NCBI RefSeq assembly: GCF_014171475.1
Contig: NZ_CP048817.1
Coordinates: 1,488,001-1,552,000 of the forward strand
Direction of reading: 5' to 3'
DNA: 64,000 nucleotides
From: Sphingomonas sp. So64.6b
Lineage (GTDB): Bacteria > Pseudomonadota > Alphaproteobacteria > Sphingomonadales > Sphingomonadaceae
This document shows positions 54,837 to 63,474 of this stretch, piece by piece. A program made the translations under genes and the position numbers. Every line of letters begins with the position of its first letter. Position 1 is the stretch's first letter. The notes beneath the pieces were generated by a model, which saw only the letters and a program-made list of their open reading frames with translations, did not search any database and was not told the origin of the DNA.

Positions 54837-56096
54837 ATGCGCCGCGTTGTCGTAACCGGACTTGGACTCGTCACCCCGCTCGGCGCAGACGTCGAGACGG
54901 CCTGGGCGAACATTCTTGCCGCCAAATCGGGCGCCGCCACGATCACGCGTTTCGATGCGACCGATTATGCGTGCCGCATCGCCTGCGAGGTCAAGCCGCC
55001 CGAACACGAATATGGCTTCGATCCAGGCAAGCGCGTTGACCATAAGGTGCAGCGCCAGGTTGACCCGTTCATCATCTACGGCATCGATGCGGCCGGTCAG
55101 GCGTTGGAAGACGCCGGCCTGCTCGACATGACCGAAGAGCAGAAATATCGCGCCGGTTGTTCGATCGGTGCTGGCATCGGCGGCCTGCCGGGCATCGCCA
55201 GCGAATCGATCGTGCTCCACGAAAAGGGTCCGAAGCGCGTTTCGCCGCATTTCGTCCATGGCCGCCTGATCAATTTGATCACCGGGCAGGTGCAGATCAA
55301 ATATGGCCTGATGGGTCCGAATCACGCCGTCGTCACGGCCTGCTCAACCGGCGCGCATTCGATCGGCGATGCCGCACGGATGATCGCGATGGATGATGCC
55401 GATGTGATGCTCGCCGGTGGTGCGGAAGGCGCGATCTGCCCGCTCGGCATCGCCGGATTCGCCCAGGCTCGTGCGCTCTCGACCAATTTCAACGACACGC
55501 CGGAACGTGCCAGTCGCCCCTATGACATCGCGCGCGACGGGTTTGTCATGGGTGAGGGCGCTGGCGTTGTCTGCCTCGAGGAATATGAGCACGCCAAGGC
55601 GCGTGGCGCGAAAATCTATGCCGAAGTGATCGGCTATGGCCTGTCGGGCGACGCGTATCACGTCACCGCGCCGCACCCCGAAGGTTCGGGCGCATTCCGA
55701 TCGATGGAAATGGCGATGCGGAAGTCGGGCCTGGCGCTGTCGGACATCGATTATATCAATGCGCACGGCACTTCGACTCCGCTTGGCGACGAGCTCGAAT
55801 TGAATGCGGTGCGCCGCTTGTTCGGCAACAATATCGACACGCTGTCGATGAGCTCGACCAAATCGGCGATCGGGCATCTGCTCGGTGGCGCGGGCGCGGT
55901 GGAGAGCATCTTCTGCATCCTCGCGCTGCGCGATCAGATCGCGCCGCCGACGCTCAACCTCGACAATCCGAGCGAGAATTGCATCGGTGTCGATCTCGTC
56001 CCGCACAAGGCGAAGGAGCGCAAGGTCAAGGCGGTGCTGAACAATTCGTTCGGCTTTGGCGGCACCAATGCCAGCCTCGTCATGCGCGCGATCTGA
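54837..56096 (+). CDS. fabF: 3-oxoacyl-ACP synthase II FabF
   Basis: A 419-residue condensing enzyme. The active-site Cys is in TACSTGAHSIGDAA, one His in NAHGTSTPLGD, the second in STKSAIGHLLGGAGAVE, and NNSFGFGGTNASLV is at the C-terminus. GGAG precedes the ATG. It elongates acyl-ACP with malonyl-ACP. Confidence 0.97.
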   Translation: MRRVVVTGLGLVTPLGADVETAWANILAAKSGAATITRFDATDYACRIACEVKPPEHEYGFDPGKRVDHKVQRQVDPFIIYGIDAAGQALEDAGLLDMTEEQKYRAGCSIGAGIGGLPGIASESIVLHEKGPKRVSPHFVHGRLINLITGQVQIKYGLMGPNHAVVTACSTGAHSIGDAARMIAMDDADVMLAGGAEGAICPLGIAGFAQARALSTNFNDTPERASRPYDIARDGFVMGEGAGVVCLEEYEHAKARGAKIYAEVIGYGLSGDAYHVTAPHPEGSGAFRSMEMAMRKSGLALSDIDYINAHGTSTPLGDELELNAVRRLFGNNIDTLSMSSTKSAIGHLLGGAGAVESIFCILALRDQIAPPTLNLDNPSENCIGVDLVPHKAKERKVKAVLNNSFGFGGTNASLVMRAI

Positions 56097-56102
56097 CCGC
56101 CT

Positions 56103-57071
56103 TTGCGTAGGTTCGGCTGCTCCGCGCTGGTCCTGATCCTGGCACTTGGGATCGGGCTGTTCCTGATCGTCCAATATTGGGGCGGGGCGGGGCCGCTACC
56201 GCGCAACGCGACGGTCGAGATTGCGCCGGGCACCAGTGTGGCCGGCGCGGCGGAACAACTGGAAAGGGCTGGCGCGATCGGTTCGGCGCGCAATTTCAGG
56301 ACGCTGGCGCGGATCTTCGGCGGCGGACAGGGGATCAAGGCGGGCGAATATCGGCTGCCGGCGCATCTTAGCCAGGCCGATATCCTGAAGCTGCTGCAGG
56401 GCGGCAAGACCCTGCAGCGCTTCGTCATGGTCCCGGAGGGCTGGCCATCGGTAATGGTCAAGGATGCGCTGATGAAGGCCAAAGGGCTGGAGGGGCCGGT
56501 CGCGGTCCCAGTCGAGGGCACGATCCTGCCCGACAGTTACAGCTTCCAACGCGGCGATACGCGCCAGGCGATGGTGGAGCGCATGCAGCGCGCGATGACG
56601 GCATATCTTGCCAAGGCGTGGGCGAAGCGCAAACCGGGCATCGCCGTGACCACGCCACGCGATGCGCTGATCCTCGCATCGATTGTCGAGAAGGAAACCG
56701 GTAAGGAAAGCGAACGGCGCCTGGTCGCAGCGGTCTATTCCAACCGGTTGAAGCGCGGCATGATGCTTCAGGCCGACCCCACGATCATCTACCCGATCAC
56801 AAAGGGGCGGCCGCTCGGTCGGCGGATCCTGGCCTCGGAAGTGCGCGCGGTGAACGGCTATAATACCTACGCGATGGTCGGGCTTCCGGCCGGGCCGATC
56901 GCCAATCCCGGTCGTGCGTCGATCGATGCGGTGCTTGACCCGGCGCAGTCGAACGCCTTGTATTTCGTCGCCGATGGCACCGGTGGCCATGTCTTTGCCG
57001 ATACGCTTGAGCAGCACAACGCGAACGTGCAGAAATGGTACGCGATCAGGCGCGCGCGCGGCGAGATGTGA
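56103..57071 (+). CDS. mltG: Endolytic transglycosylase MltG
   Basis: A 322-residue inner-membrane enzyme that cuts nascent glycan strands. One N-terminal membrane helix (about 7-24), a LysM-like region, then the YceG core: LASIVEKETGKESERRLVAA with the catalytic Glu, RLKRGMMLQADPTIIY, and YNTYAMVGLPAGPIANPG. The start is TTG, 6 bp after the fabF stop. It usually follows fabF in this group. Confidence 0.93.
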   Translation: MRRFGCSALVLILALGIGLFLIVQYWGGAGPLPRNATVEIAPGTSVAGAAEQLERAGAIGSARNFRTLARIFGGGQGIKAGEYRLPAHLSQADILKLLQGGKTLQRFVMVPEGWPSVMVKDALMKAKGLEGPVAVPVEGTILPDSYSFQRGDTRQAMVERMQRAMTAYLAKAWAKRKPGIAVTTPRDALILASIVEKETGKESERRLVAAVYSNRLKRGMMLQADPTIIYPITKGRPLGRRILASEVRAVNGYNTYAMVGLPAGPIANPGRASIDAVLDPAQSNALYFVADGTGGHVFADTLEQHNANVQKWYAIRRARGEM

Positions 57072-57117
57072 TCCTGGTCAGGCGCTCATCCTTGGGCGCG
57101 CCCGGGCGGCAATCGGC

Positions 57118-58395
57118 ATGATCGCTACGCCACCGGTGTTTACTGCGGTTTCGGCCTTTTGGCGGACGCGGTCGCTGGTGCGCCGGCTGAAAACACCCGT
57201 CGATGTGCGTGCATGGCAGGCGCAGCGGTTGAAGATCTTTCTGACCGAAGCGATACCTCAGGTGCAGGCATTTGCCGGCATGTCGCCATCGCGGCTCGAC
57301 GATCTCCCGATCATTGACAAGGCCGCGCTGCTGGCCGATTTCGCCGCCTATAACCGGCCCGGAATCACGGTCGAGGAAGTCCGGGCCGCGCTCGACCATG
57401 GCACGGATCGCGTGCGTGGCTATCCGATCGGTCAGAGCACCGGGACCAGCGGCAATCGCGGTTATTTCGTGATCAGCGATGCCGAGCGCTTCGTGTGGCT
57501 CGGCACGATCCTCGCCAAGACTTTGCCGGACATTCTCTGGCGGCGGCACCGCGTTGCGCTTGCGCTGCCGGGGTTTTCCACGCTCTATCGTTCGGCGGAG
57601 CGTGGACGGCGGATTGCGCTGCGTTTTTTCGATCTCGCATTGGGCGTGGACGCCTGGGCCGACGATCTGGCTGCGTTCGCTCCCGACACGATCGTCGCGC
57701 CGCCCAAAATATTGCGCCGCCTTGCCGAGATGGGGCGTTTGCCGGCGCGCAATATCTTCAGTGCTGCCGAAGTTCTCGATCCGCTCGATCGCACCGTCAT
57801 TGAAACCGCGACCGGCGCGCGTGTTCGTGAAATATATATGGCGACCGAGGGGTTGTTCGGCGTTGCCTGTCCGCATGGCACGCTCCATCTCGCCGAGGAT
57901 GCGGTCCATTTCGAATGGCAGCCGTCGAGCGATAGCGTGCTGGTTACACCGCTGATCACCGATTTCACGCGCACGACGCAGGTCATGGCGCGGTATCGGA
58001 TGAACGATCTGCTCAGGCTGTCCGACGCGGCATGTCCTTGCGGATCGCCATTGCAAGCCGTGGCGCGGATCGAGGGAAGACAGGACGACAGTTTCGAGCT
58101 GGTCGATGGCGCCGGGCAATGGCGGATGATCACTCCGGATGTTCTGCGCAACGCCGTCGTCGATGCCGATCGTCGCATTACCGATTTTCGGATCGTTCAG
58201 ACCGGCCCGGCGGCGATCGCTGTGCATCTCGACACCGATTTGCCCGCTGACAGCGATGCGTTGGTCGCGGCTTCACTGCTGCGCCTGTTCACGCGCCTCG
58301 GTGTCGAAGCACCGGCATTATCCTTTCAGCGCGGCCTGACACTGGATGTCGAGCGCAAGCTTCGCCGTGTGCGGCGCGAGTGGCCTCACAGATAA
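57118..58395 (+). CDS. CapK/PaaK-like adenylate-forming ligase
   Basis: A 425-residue protein of the coenzyme F390 synthetase/phenylacetate-CoA ligase group. IGQSTGTSGNRGYFV is the ATP loop (about 104), EIYMATEGLFGVAC the adenylate-contacting YxxTE motif, and YRMNDLLRLSD with CPCGSPLQAVARIEGRQDD the hinge and Cys cluster. The substrate is unknown. It converges on and overlaps the Rieske gene by 10 bp, so it faces the biosynthetic cluster to the right and may activate an acid for it. ATG 57118 lacks a strong ribosome-binding site. Confidence 0.75.
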   Translation: MIATPPVFTAVSAFWRTRSLVRRLKTPVDVRAWQAQRLKIFLTEAIPQVQAFAGMSPSRLDDLPIIDKAALLADFAAYNRPGITVEEVRAALDHGTDRVRGYPIGQSTGTSGNRGYFVISDAERFVWLGTILAKTLPDILWRRHRVALALPGFSTLYRSAERGRRIALRFFDLALGVDAWADDLAAFAPDTIVAPPKILRRLAEMGRLPARNIFSAAEVLDPLDRTVIETATGARVREIYMATEGLFGVACPHGTLHLAEDAVHFEWQPSSDSVLVTPLITDFTRTTQVMARYRMNDLLRLSDAACPCGSPLQAVARIEGRQDDSFELVDGAGQWRMITPDVLRNAVVDADRRITDFRIVQTGPAAIAVHLDTDLPADSDALVAASLLRLFTRLGVEAPALSFQRGLTLDVERKLRRVRREWPHR

Positions 58396-59387
58396 AGCGT
58401 CGTCGTGCGCTTTTCGTGTGGTTGCGGACGGCCATTGGCTAGCCGCCAGACGGTCGGTCCGATCAGGTCCGCCGGGCCGACGGCGAAGTCAATCTCGTCC
58501 CAATCGGCCAGTGCATCGACCTGATCCTCCAGCACGCGCTGATCCTGGCGCAGCAAGGGCAAGTTGAAGGCCTTGAGCACCCAGCGCTTGAGCCAGGCCG
58601 GTGTAATCGCCTTGCGCGTGGTGAATAGCGCATAAGGCCGGGTCAGATTCACGTCTTCGGGCACGAAGATCGCGGTCAGGGACACGGTTAGCCCGCGCTC
58701 GGTTTCGAACACCAGCTGACCGATCGTCGGCGGGAAATAGCGGCCGATCGACACCGTGCGCTTGCCCTCGAGCAGGCGCGGCATGAAGCCGTCTGCGCGG
58801 GCATTCTCGTGATAGATCGCCTCGGCGCCGTCGGGACCAAGCGTGACGTCGACCTGCATCGCGCGACGCTTGCCGATCCCGCGCAGGAACCACGGGTGGA
58901 CATAATGCGGGTGCGAGGCGTCGAGCATGTTCTCGATTCCATCGAGCAGACGCATTCTGGTCGGCTCCACCGCCCAGCAGAAATGATCGAGCGCAGGATC
59001 TTCCAGCAGGTCGGGCAGGCGCGGAAAGGGTGCCGGCGTTTCAGCAAGCGATGTCCAGACCAGGCCGGCGCGAATCACGATCGGCAAGGCCTGTGCCGGT
59101 GCATTTGGGACAATATCCGAGCCCGGGACCTCGACACATGCCCCATCAACGCCGAACCGCCAGCCATGATAGGGACAGGCGATCGCACCGTCTTTCACGC
59201 AGCCGCCAGACAGTGGCAGGCCACGGTGTGGACAACGATCGAGCAGCGCGACTGGCTTGCCATGGCTCAAGAACAGTACGATCGGCTTGCCCATCAGGCG
59301 CCGGGCGAGCGGCTTGTCGCGAAGCGCCTTCACCTCGGCCAGCGGATGCCAGCCCTTCGCGATCTCGCTTGGCCAATCCTTGCTCAT
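58386..59387 (-). CDS. Rieske non-heme iron oxygenase
   Basis: A 333-residue protein. The Rieske cluster (CPHRGLPL, then CPYHGW, about 48-70) is followed by a catalytic domain whose LDASHPHYVHPWFL supplies the two iron-binding His. The layout is that of VanA-like oxygenase alpha subunits. It needs a reductase not seen nearby. The ATG overlaps the acyltransferase stop (ATGA). Likely hydroxylates or demethylates the cluster product. Confidence 0.85.
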   Translation of the reverse strand: MSKDWPSEIAKGWHPLAEVKALRDKPLARRLMGKPIVLFLSHGKPVALLDRCPHRGLPLSGGCVKDGAIACPYHGWRFGVDGACVEVPGSDIVPNAPAQALPIVIRAGLVWTSLAETPAPFPRLPDLLEDPALDHFCWAVEPTRMRLLDGIENMLDASHPHYVHPWFLRGIGKRRAMQVDVTLGPDGAEAIYHENARADGFMPRLLEGKRTVSIGRYFPPTIGQLVFETERGLTVSLTAIFVPEDVNLTRPYALFTTRKAITPAWLKRWVLKAFNLPLLRQDQRVLEDQVDALADWDEIDFAVGPADLIGPTVWRLANGRPQPHEKRTTTLYL

Positions 59388-60517
59388 AACCCCCGCTTCT
59401 TCATCATCGGCACCGCGATTCGATCGAGTATCAGCCGCATGAAACCGAACACCGCACGGCGCCCCCAAGGCAAATGCGCGGTCGCGATCGCCATATATTC
59501 GATCACCCCGGTGGCGCCGCGGTTGCGTTTGAAATGCGCCGCACCGGCCGATCCGTTGAGCCGGGTGCCGGTCTCCATGGCGACCGTGGTGAAGAGCAAC
59601 GTCGCGATCCGGTACAGACCTTCCGCTTGCGGGCGTGCGGTATCGTAACCGACAACCGGCGGGGTGAGGACATCGCCGCGGATCAGCGACCCGGCAATCG
59701 CCAGGATCGTACCGTCCGCCTCACGCACGCCACGATAGTGCAGGATCTTCTCGCGCCAGGTCATGTGCACATAAGCGGGCGAGAAAACGGGATTGAGCGG
59801 CGAATATTTGCCGACATAGAGCAGGTGATAGAGCGCCGCGATGCGGGCGGAATCGGCCTCGGACATGGTTTCGAAATGATCGATCGTCAGCCCGCTGGCT
59901 GCAAGCAATGCGCTGTCGGCACGCGTGTCGCGTCGCGGCTCCCATTGCCTGGCCAGATCCGTCGTCACCCAGATCTGCCGGCTTGCCAGCATGGTCCAGC
60001 CGTCCCTTGCGGTTGCCTTGAGCAACGCGGGCGACGACCAGCCATCGACCGAGCGGATCGCTATCGCATGATCAGGAAAGTGTCCGACAAGGAACGTGCG
60101 GATCGCGGCGACATCGGCGCCATCCCAATCGCCATGCAAATTGGTTGAGAGCAGCCAATTGTCGACATGGACGATACGATTGATGCGCGCCCGGCGGATC
60201 AGTCGGTCGGCAATCCCGATCAGCACCGCGAGCACCGGGCGCAGCCTGCCGGTATCGACCAGATCGAGCTCGGCGCGCGCGTAGAGTATGTAAGCACTAT
60301 GCGGCAGGGTGACATAACTGCCGCCGATCGCGCCATCATTCACCGTTACCGGAAATACCCGCTCGCCCGAACGCAGCGCCAGCCAGCGCGTCGTGACATT
60401 GGGGATCATCGCGGTCACGCCGGCGCGGGCGATGCCCTCGATATAGGCGCGCGTCTCGCATGGTTCGGGCCAGGCATCCGGCGGCGGGTCAAGCGGATCG
60501 AACAGTCGAAGCGTCAC
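59384..60517 (-). CDS. Acyltransferase-like protein (GNAT-related) of the cluster
   Basis: A 377-residue protein. The C-terminal half has a GNAT-like feel (FETMSEADSARIAALYHLL, GTILAIAGSLIRGDVLTPPV), while the N-terminal ~180 residues are not recognised. The catalytic role is inferred. GTG 60517 was chosen because GAGG lies 6 bp upstream and it overlaps the ATP-grasp TGA; ATG 60538 is the alternative. Coupled to genes on both sides. Confidence 0.55.
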   Translation of the reverse strand: MTLRLFDPLDPPPDAWPEPCETRAYIEGIARAGVTAMIPNVTTRWLALRSGERVFPVTVNDGAIGGSYVTLPHSAYILYARAELDLVDTGRLRPVLAVLIGIADRLIRRARINRIVHVDNWLLSTNLHGDWDGADVAAIRTFLVGHFPDHAIAIRSVDGWSSPALLKATARDGWTMLASRQIWVTTDLARQWEPRRDTRADSALLAASGLTIDHFETMSEADSARIAALYHLLYVGKYSPLNPVFSPAYVHMTWREKILHYRGVREADGTILAIAGSLIRGDVLTPPVVGYDTARPQAEGLYRIATLLFTTVAMETGTRLNGSAGAAHFKRNRGATGVIEYMAIATAHLPWGRRAVFGFMRLILDRIAVPMMKKRGL

Positions 60518-61659
60518 CGGATCGCCTCGCCATTCCATTCGATATCGTCCGTCGTGGCGCTGGTCGGGCTGTGTCGTGCGCGGATCGCCTTGGCAGCGAA
60601 GCGCGCCGCATCGATGACTGTGCCGACCACCGGCATCCTGTCACCGGTCCGGCCGATCGAATCATGCCCGCGCCGCCAATCGGCGACGAAGTCGGATAAA
60701 CGCGCCCCGATCAATGCGGATGGCAATCCGAGCATCGCCATGGCCGGGCTCAGATAACCCAGACCGTCAGTCGGCACAGGATCGGCATCCTCACCCAGCA
60801 TGGCGCGGGCAAGGGCGGGCTGAGCATCGAACAGGTGCAGGCCACTGATCGCGCGGGGATTGCACTCGATCGGTACGACCATGCCGGCCGGTGTGACGAT
60901 CAGGTCGAACGACAAATGTCCGGTTATCGCGCCGCTGGCGGCGATGGTTCGCGCGATTTCGAGTCCGCCAGGGCACTCAACGGCCTCAAACGCATAGGCT
61001 GCCGCCCGACCGTGCCGCCATACCGGCCGATAGGTCACCGTCGCGACGATCCGCCCCGCACGCGCAAACGACCAGAGGCACAGCTCCTCGCCCGCAATGA
61101 AGCGCTGCGCCGCCCAAGGGCGCTCCGGGGTGAGGGGCAGCCGTGCCAGGTCGGCGGCCTTGGGCCGAATCAGCGTGTGCGTCGCAAAACGCGAGAATTC
61201 CGGCTTGAGCACCAGCATGGCGGGATCGAGCGGCACCGCTGCGAGGTCGGCGCGGCTCTCGATCCTCCAGGTCTCGGGTGCCGTCATGCCAAGCGCTCGA
61301 ACATGTTCCGCGAAATCGATTTTCGAGTGCAACATCCGCAGCAGCGCGAGGGGAGGGGCAAGCACGCGACCGTCAAGATCATCGGCCGCGGCGGCAACAT
61401 AAAATACTTCTTCACAGGTCGGTACGATCGCGACCGGATCGAGGCGGGCGGCAAGGGCGCGCAAGCCGGATGCGAAGGCGGCGAACTCGGTGCGTGGCGG
61501 TGCCAGCAAATGTGTCGCGCGAACATGCCGCGACATGCGCGCCGCCCAGGGTATCACCGAATCGGCGAGATGAACTTCATAACCCGCCGCCGCGAAGGAG
61601 CGGGCGAGATCGACCGCGACCGGCGCGCGCGCGCCAGTCAGGAGTATCGTCCGGCTCAC
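60514..61659 (-). CDS. ATP-grasp ligase-like enzyme
   Basis: A 381-residue protein. The N-terminal segment SRTILLTGARAPVAVDLARS and IVPTCEEVFYVAAA match the pre-ATP-grasp domain. MLVLKPEFSRFATHTLI, WAAQRFIAGEELCLWSFARA and VVPIECNPRAISGLH form the ATP-grasp core. These enzymes join a carboxylate to an amine or thiol through an acyl phosphate. The GTG start overlaps the previous stop (GTGA). Confidence 0.8.
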   Translation of the reverse strand: MSRTILLTGARAPVAVDLARSFAAAGYEVHLADSVIPWAARMSRHVRATHLLAPPRTEFAAFASGLRALAARLDPVAIVPTCEEVFYVAAAADDLDGRVLAPPLALLRMLHSKIDFAEHVRALGMTAPETWRIESRADLAAVPLDPAMLVLKPEFSRFATHTLIRPKAADLARLPLTPERPWAAQRFIAGEELCLWSFARAGRIVATVTYRPVWRHGRAAAYAFEAVECPGGLEIARTIAASGAITGHLSFDLIVTPAGMVVPIECNPRAISGLHLFDAQPALARAMLGEDADPVPTDGLGYLSPAMAMLGLPSALIGARLSDFVADWRRGHDSIGRTGDRMPVVGTVIDAARFAAKAIRARHSPTSATTDDIEWNGEAIR

Positions 61660-62492
61660 TGCCCCGCTTCTGCGGCACGTTCCGGGCAATGTGCCGGGGT
61701 CAGGCGGATCGCGGGATTGCGCCGCCACAATGCGTTCAATTGCCGCAGCGTCGCCTCGACCCGTCTCGCGCTGCCGAGGAAATTGCTGGTGATCGCCGGC
61801 GGCGGCATGTCGCGCCGGATCGCGTCAGTCGACCATGCCGCGTCGGCGACCAGGAAATGCTCGCCATGGGCCTGGTCGTTGGTCACCAGACCCCAATGGC
61901 CGGGGCAGTGCCCGGGCAGTTCGACCGCCAACAGGCTGCCGTCGCCGAGAATGTCGGCGCCCATATCGAATGGCTGCAGCGCGTCAGGCAATGCGACCCG
62001 TGGTGCTTCTTCGAAGAATCGTGCCCGCGCCGCGATATCGGGCGGCAGCAGGGCACGCAGCACGCCGCGTCGCACCGACGCGATCCGTCCGCCTGAGCAT
62101 GCGGCGTCGAGCCCCGCCCTGGAGCAATGGATCGCGGCACCGGGAAAGGCATGGGCGCCCGCGATATGATCGGCATGAAAATGCGACAGGATAAGATGGC
62201 GAATATCGTCGGGGGCGAGGCCGAAGCGCGTGAGCTGACTGGCGACCTCGGAACCGGCGGCCAACGTTACGGGCGTCAGCCAGCGGTAGAAACGCTCGGG
62301 GAAAGGCTGAGTCGCCGCGAAGAAGGCAGGATCATATCCGGTGTCGAACAGCATCGGCCCTTCCACCGGATGGATGATCAGCACCGACAGCGCCGGATAG
62401 ATAACGGAGCGCCAGCTGCCATCGCGGATCGTCATGCGCTGCGGATGGACGCAATGTCCGGCGCGGATCAGGGAAATGGCTGTTTCACGCAT
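61656..62492 (-). CDS. Metallo-beta-lactamase-fold hydrolase
   Basis: A 278-residue protein. LILSHFHADHIAGA is the HxHxDH zinc motif, with ELPGHCPGHWGLV and LVADAAWS supplying further ligands. The arrangement is close to AHL-lactonase-like enzymes. In this coupled cluster it more probably hydrolyses a lactone, thioester or ester intermediate. Overlaps the SDR gene by 8 bp. Confidence 0.85.
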   Translation of the reverse strand: MRETAISLIRAGHCVHPQRMTIRDGSWRSVIYPALSVLIIHPVEGPMLFDTGYDPAFFAATQPFPERFYRWLTPVTLAAGSEVASQLTRFGLAPDDIRHLILSHFHADHIAGAHAFPGAAIHCSRAGLDAACSGGRIASVRRGVLRALLPPDIAARARFFEEAPRVALPDALQPFDMGADILGDGSLLAVELPGHCPGHWGLVTNDQAHGEHFLVADAAWSTDAIRRDMPPPAITSNFLGSARRVEATLRQLNALWRRNPAIRLTPAHCPERAAEAGQ

Positions 62493-63474
62493 CGCACGAT
62501 TCCCGGGAGGTCAACGCATGATCGACCATTGCTTCGACATTGTGACGCGGTGACCAGTCAAGCAGCGTGTTCGCGCGATCGAGGCGCAGCGTTTGCGAAT
62601 AAGCGAGCGTCATGATGGTATAACGCGTGGCGGGAGGCTCAGGCCGGCCCGGCAGCAGCGCCGCGATACGTTCCATCGCACCTGCCACGGCCAAGGCGAG
62701 TCCCGCCGGCACGGGTACATAACGCACGTCCGCGCCCATCCGCGCGAAGAGCAGATCGAGCAATTGGCGCAGCGGTCGCGGATCGCCGCCCGAAATATTG
62801 ATCGCATGGCCGCCCGCGCGCTCGCGTCGGCGATCCGCGGCCGCGAAGGCGAGTGCGGCATCGCGGACATCGGTTGGTTCGATCAGGGCATGACCCCCGC
62901 CCGGCAGCGGAAACCGGCCGCGTCTCGCCGCGCGCATCAGGCGCGGCAGCAGCACACTGTCGTGCGGGCCGACGATCGCGCGTGGGCGCAACGACACCGT
63001 CCGGAAAGCAGGCGCGTCGGCCGCGAGCACCAGGTTTTCGGCGGCATGTTTGGTTGCCGCATAGCCATTGGCGAAGCGTGCCGCGACCGGACTGTCTTCC
63101 GTCAGGCCGATGCGGTCCCGGCGTTCGGCATAGATTGATGGCGTTGAAGCATGGACGAAGGCGCTGCAGCCGGCGTTGCGTGATGCCCGCAACAAGCGTT
63201 CGGTGGCATCGATATTGATCCGGCGGAAAGTCTCAGCCGCGCCCCAGGGCGAAGACAGAGCGGCAAGATGAAAGACCGCATCGACACCCTCGACCAGCGG
63301 CTCGATCGGGTCGGTGACGAGATCCGCAGCGACGAACCGCGTACCGAGCGTCGCGCCGATGCGTGCGTCGCGTCCCGTGGCGGTGACTCGATATCCTTGG
63401 CCCAGCAAATCGCCGACGAGCGCGCGGCCGAGTCCGCCGGTCGCGCCGGTCACCAGCGCATGACGGCTCACCAT
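62485..63474 (-). CDS. NAD-dependent epimerase/dehydratase (3-beta-HSD-like SDR)
   Basis: A 329-residue extended SDR. TGATGGLGRALVGDLL is the NAD(P) loop, YAATKHAAENLVL the YxxxK catalytic pair, and RPRAIVGPHDSVLLPRLM is typical of the OleD/3-beta-hydroxysteroid-dehydrogenase group. It probably reduces the beta-keto product of the neighbouring ketosynthase. Overlaps the latter by 7 bp. Confidence 0.85.
   Translation of the reverse strand: MVSRHALVTGATGGLGRALVGDLLGQGYRVTATGRDARIGATLGTRFVAADLVTDPIEPLVEGVDAVFHLAALSSPWGAAETFRRINIDATERLLRASRNAGCSAFVHASTPSIYAERRDRIGLTEDSPVAARFANGYAATKHAAENLVLAADAPAFRTVSLRPRAIVGPHDSVLLPRLMRAARRGRFPLPGGGHALIEPTDVRDAALAFAAADRRRERAGGHAINISGGDPRPLRQLLDLLFARMGADVRYVPVPAGLALAVAGAMERIAALLPGRPEPPATRYTIMTLAYSQTLRLDRANTLLDWSPRHNVEAMVDHALTSRESCDA

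Noticed and set aside
60835..62169. Long plus-strand frame opposite the ATP-grasp and MBL genes
   Set aside because: Composition is that of an antisense shadow, and both sense genes show full motifs.
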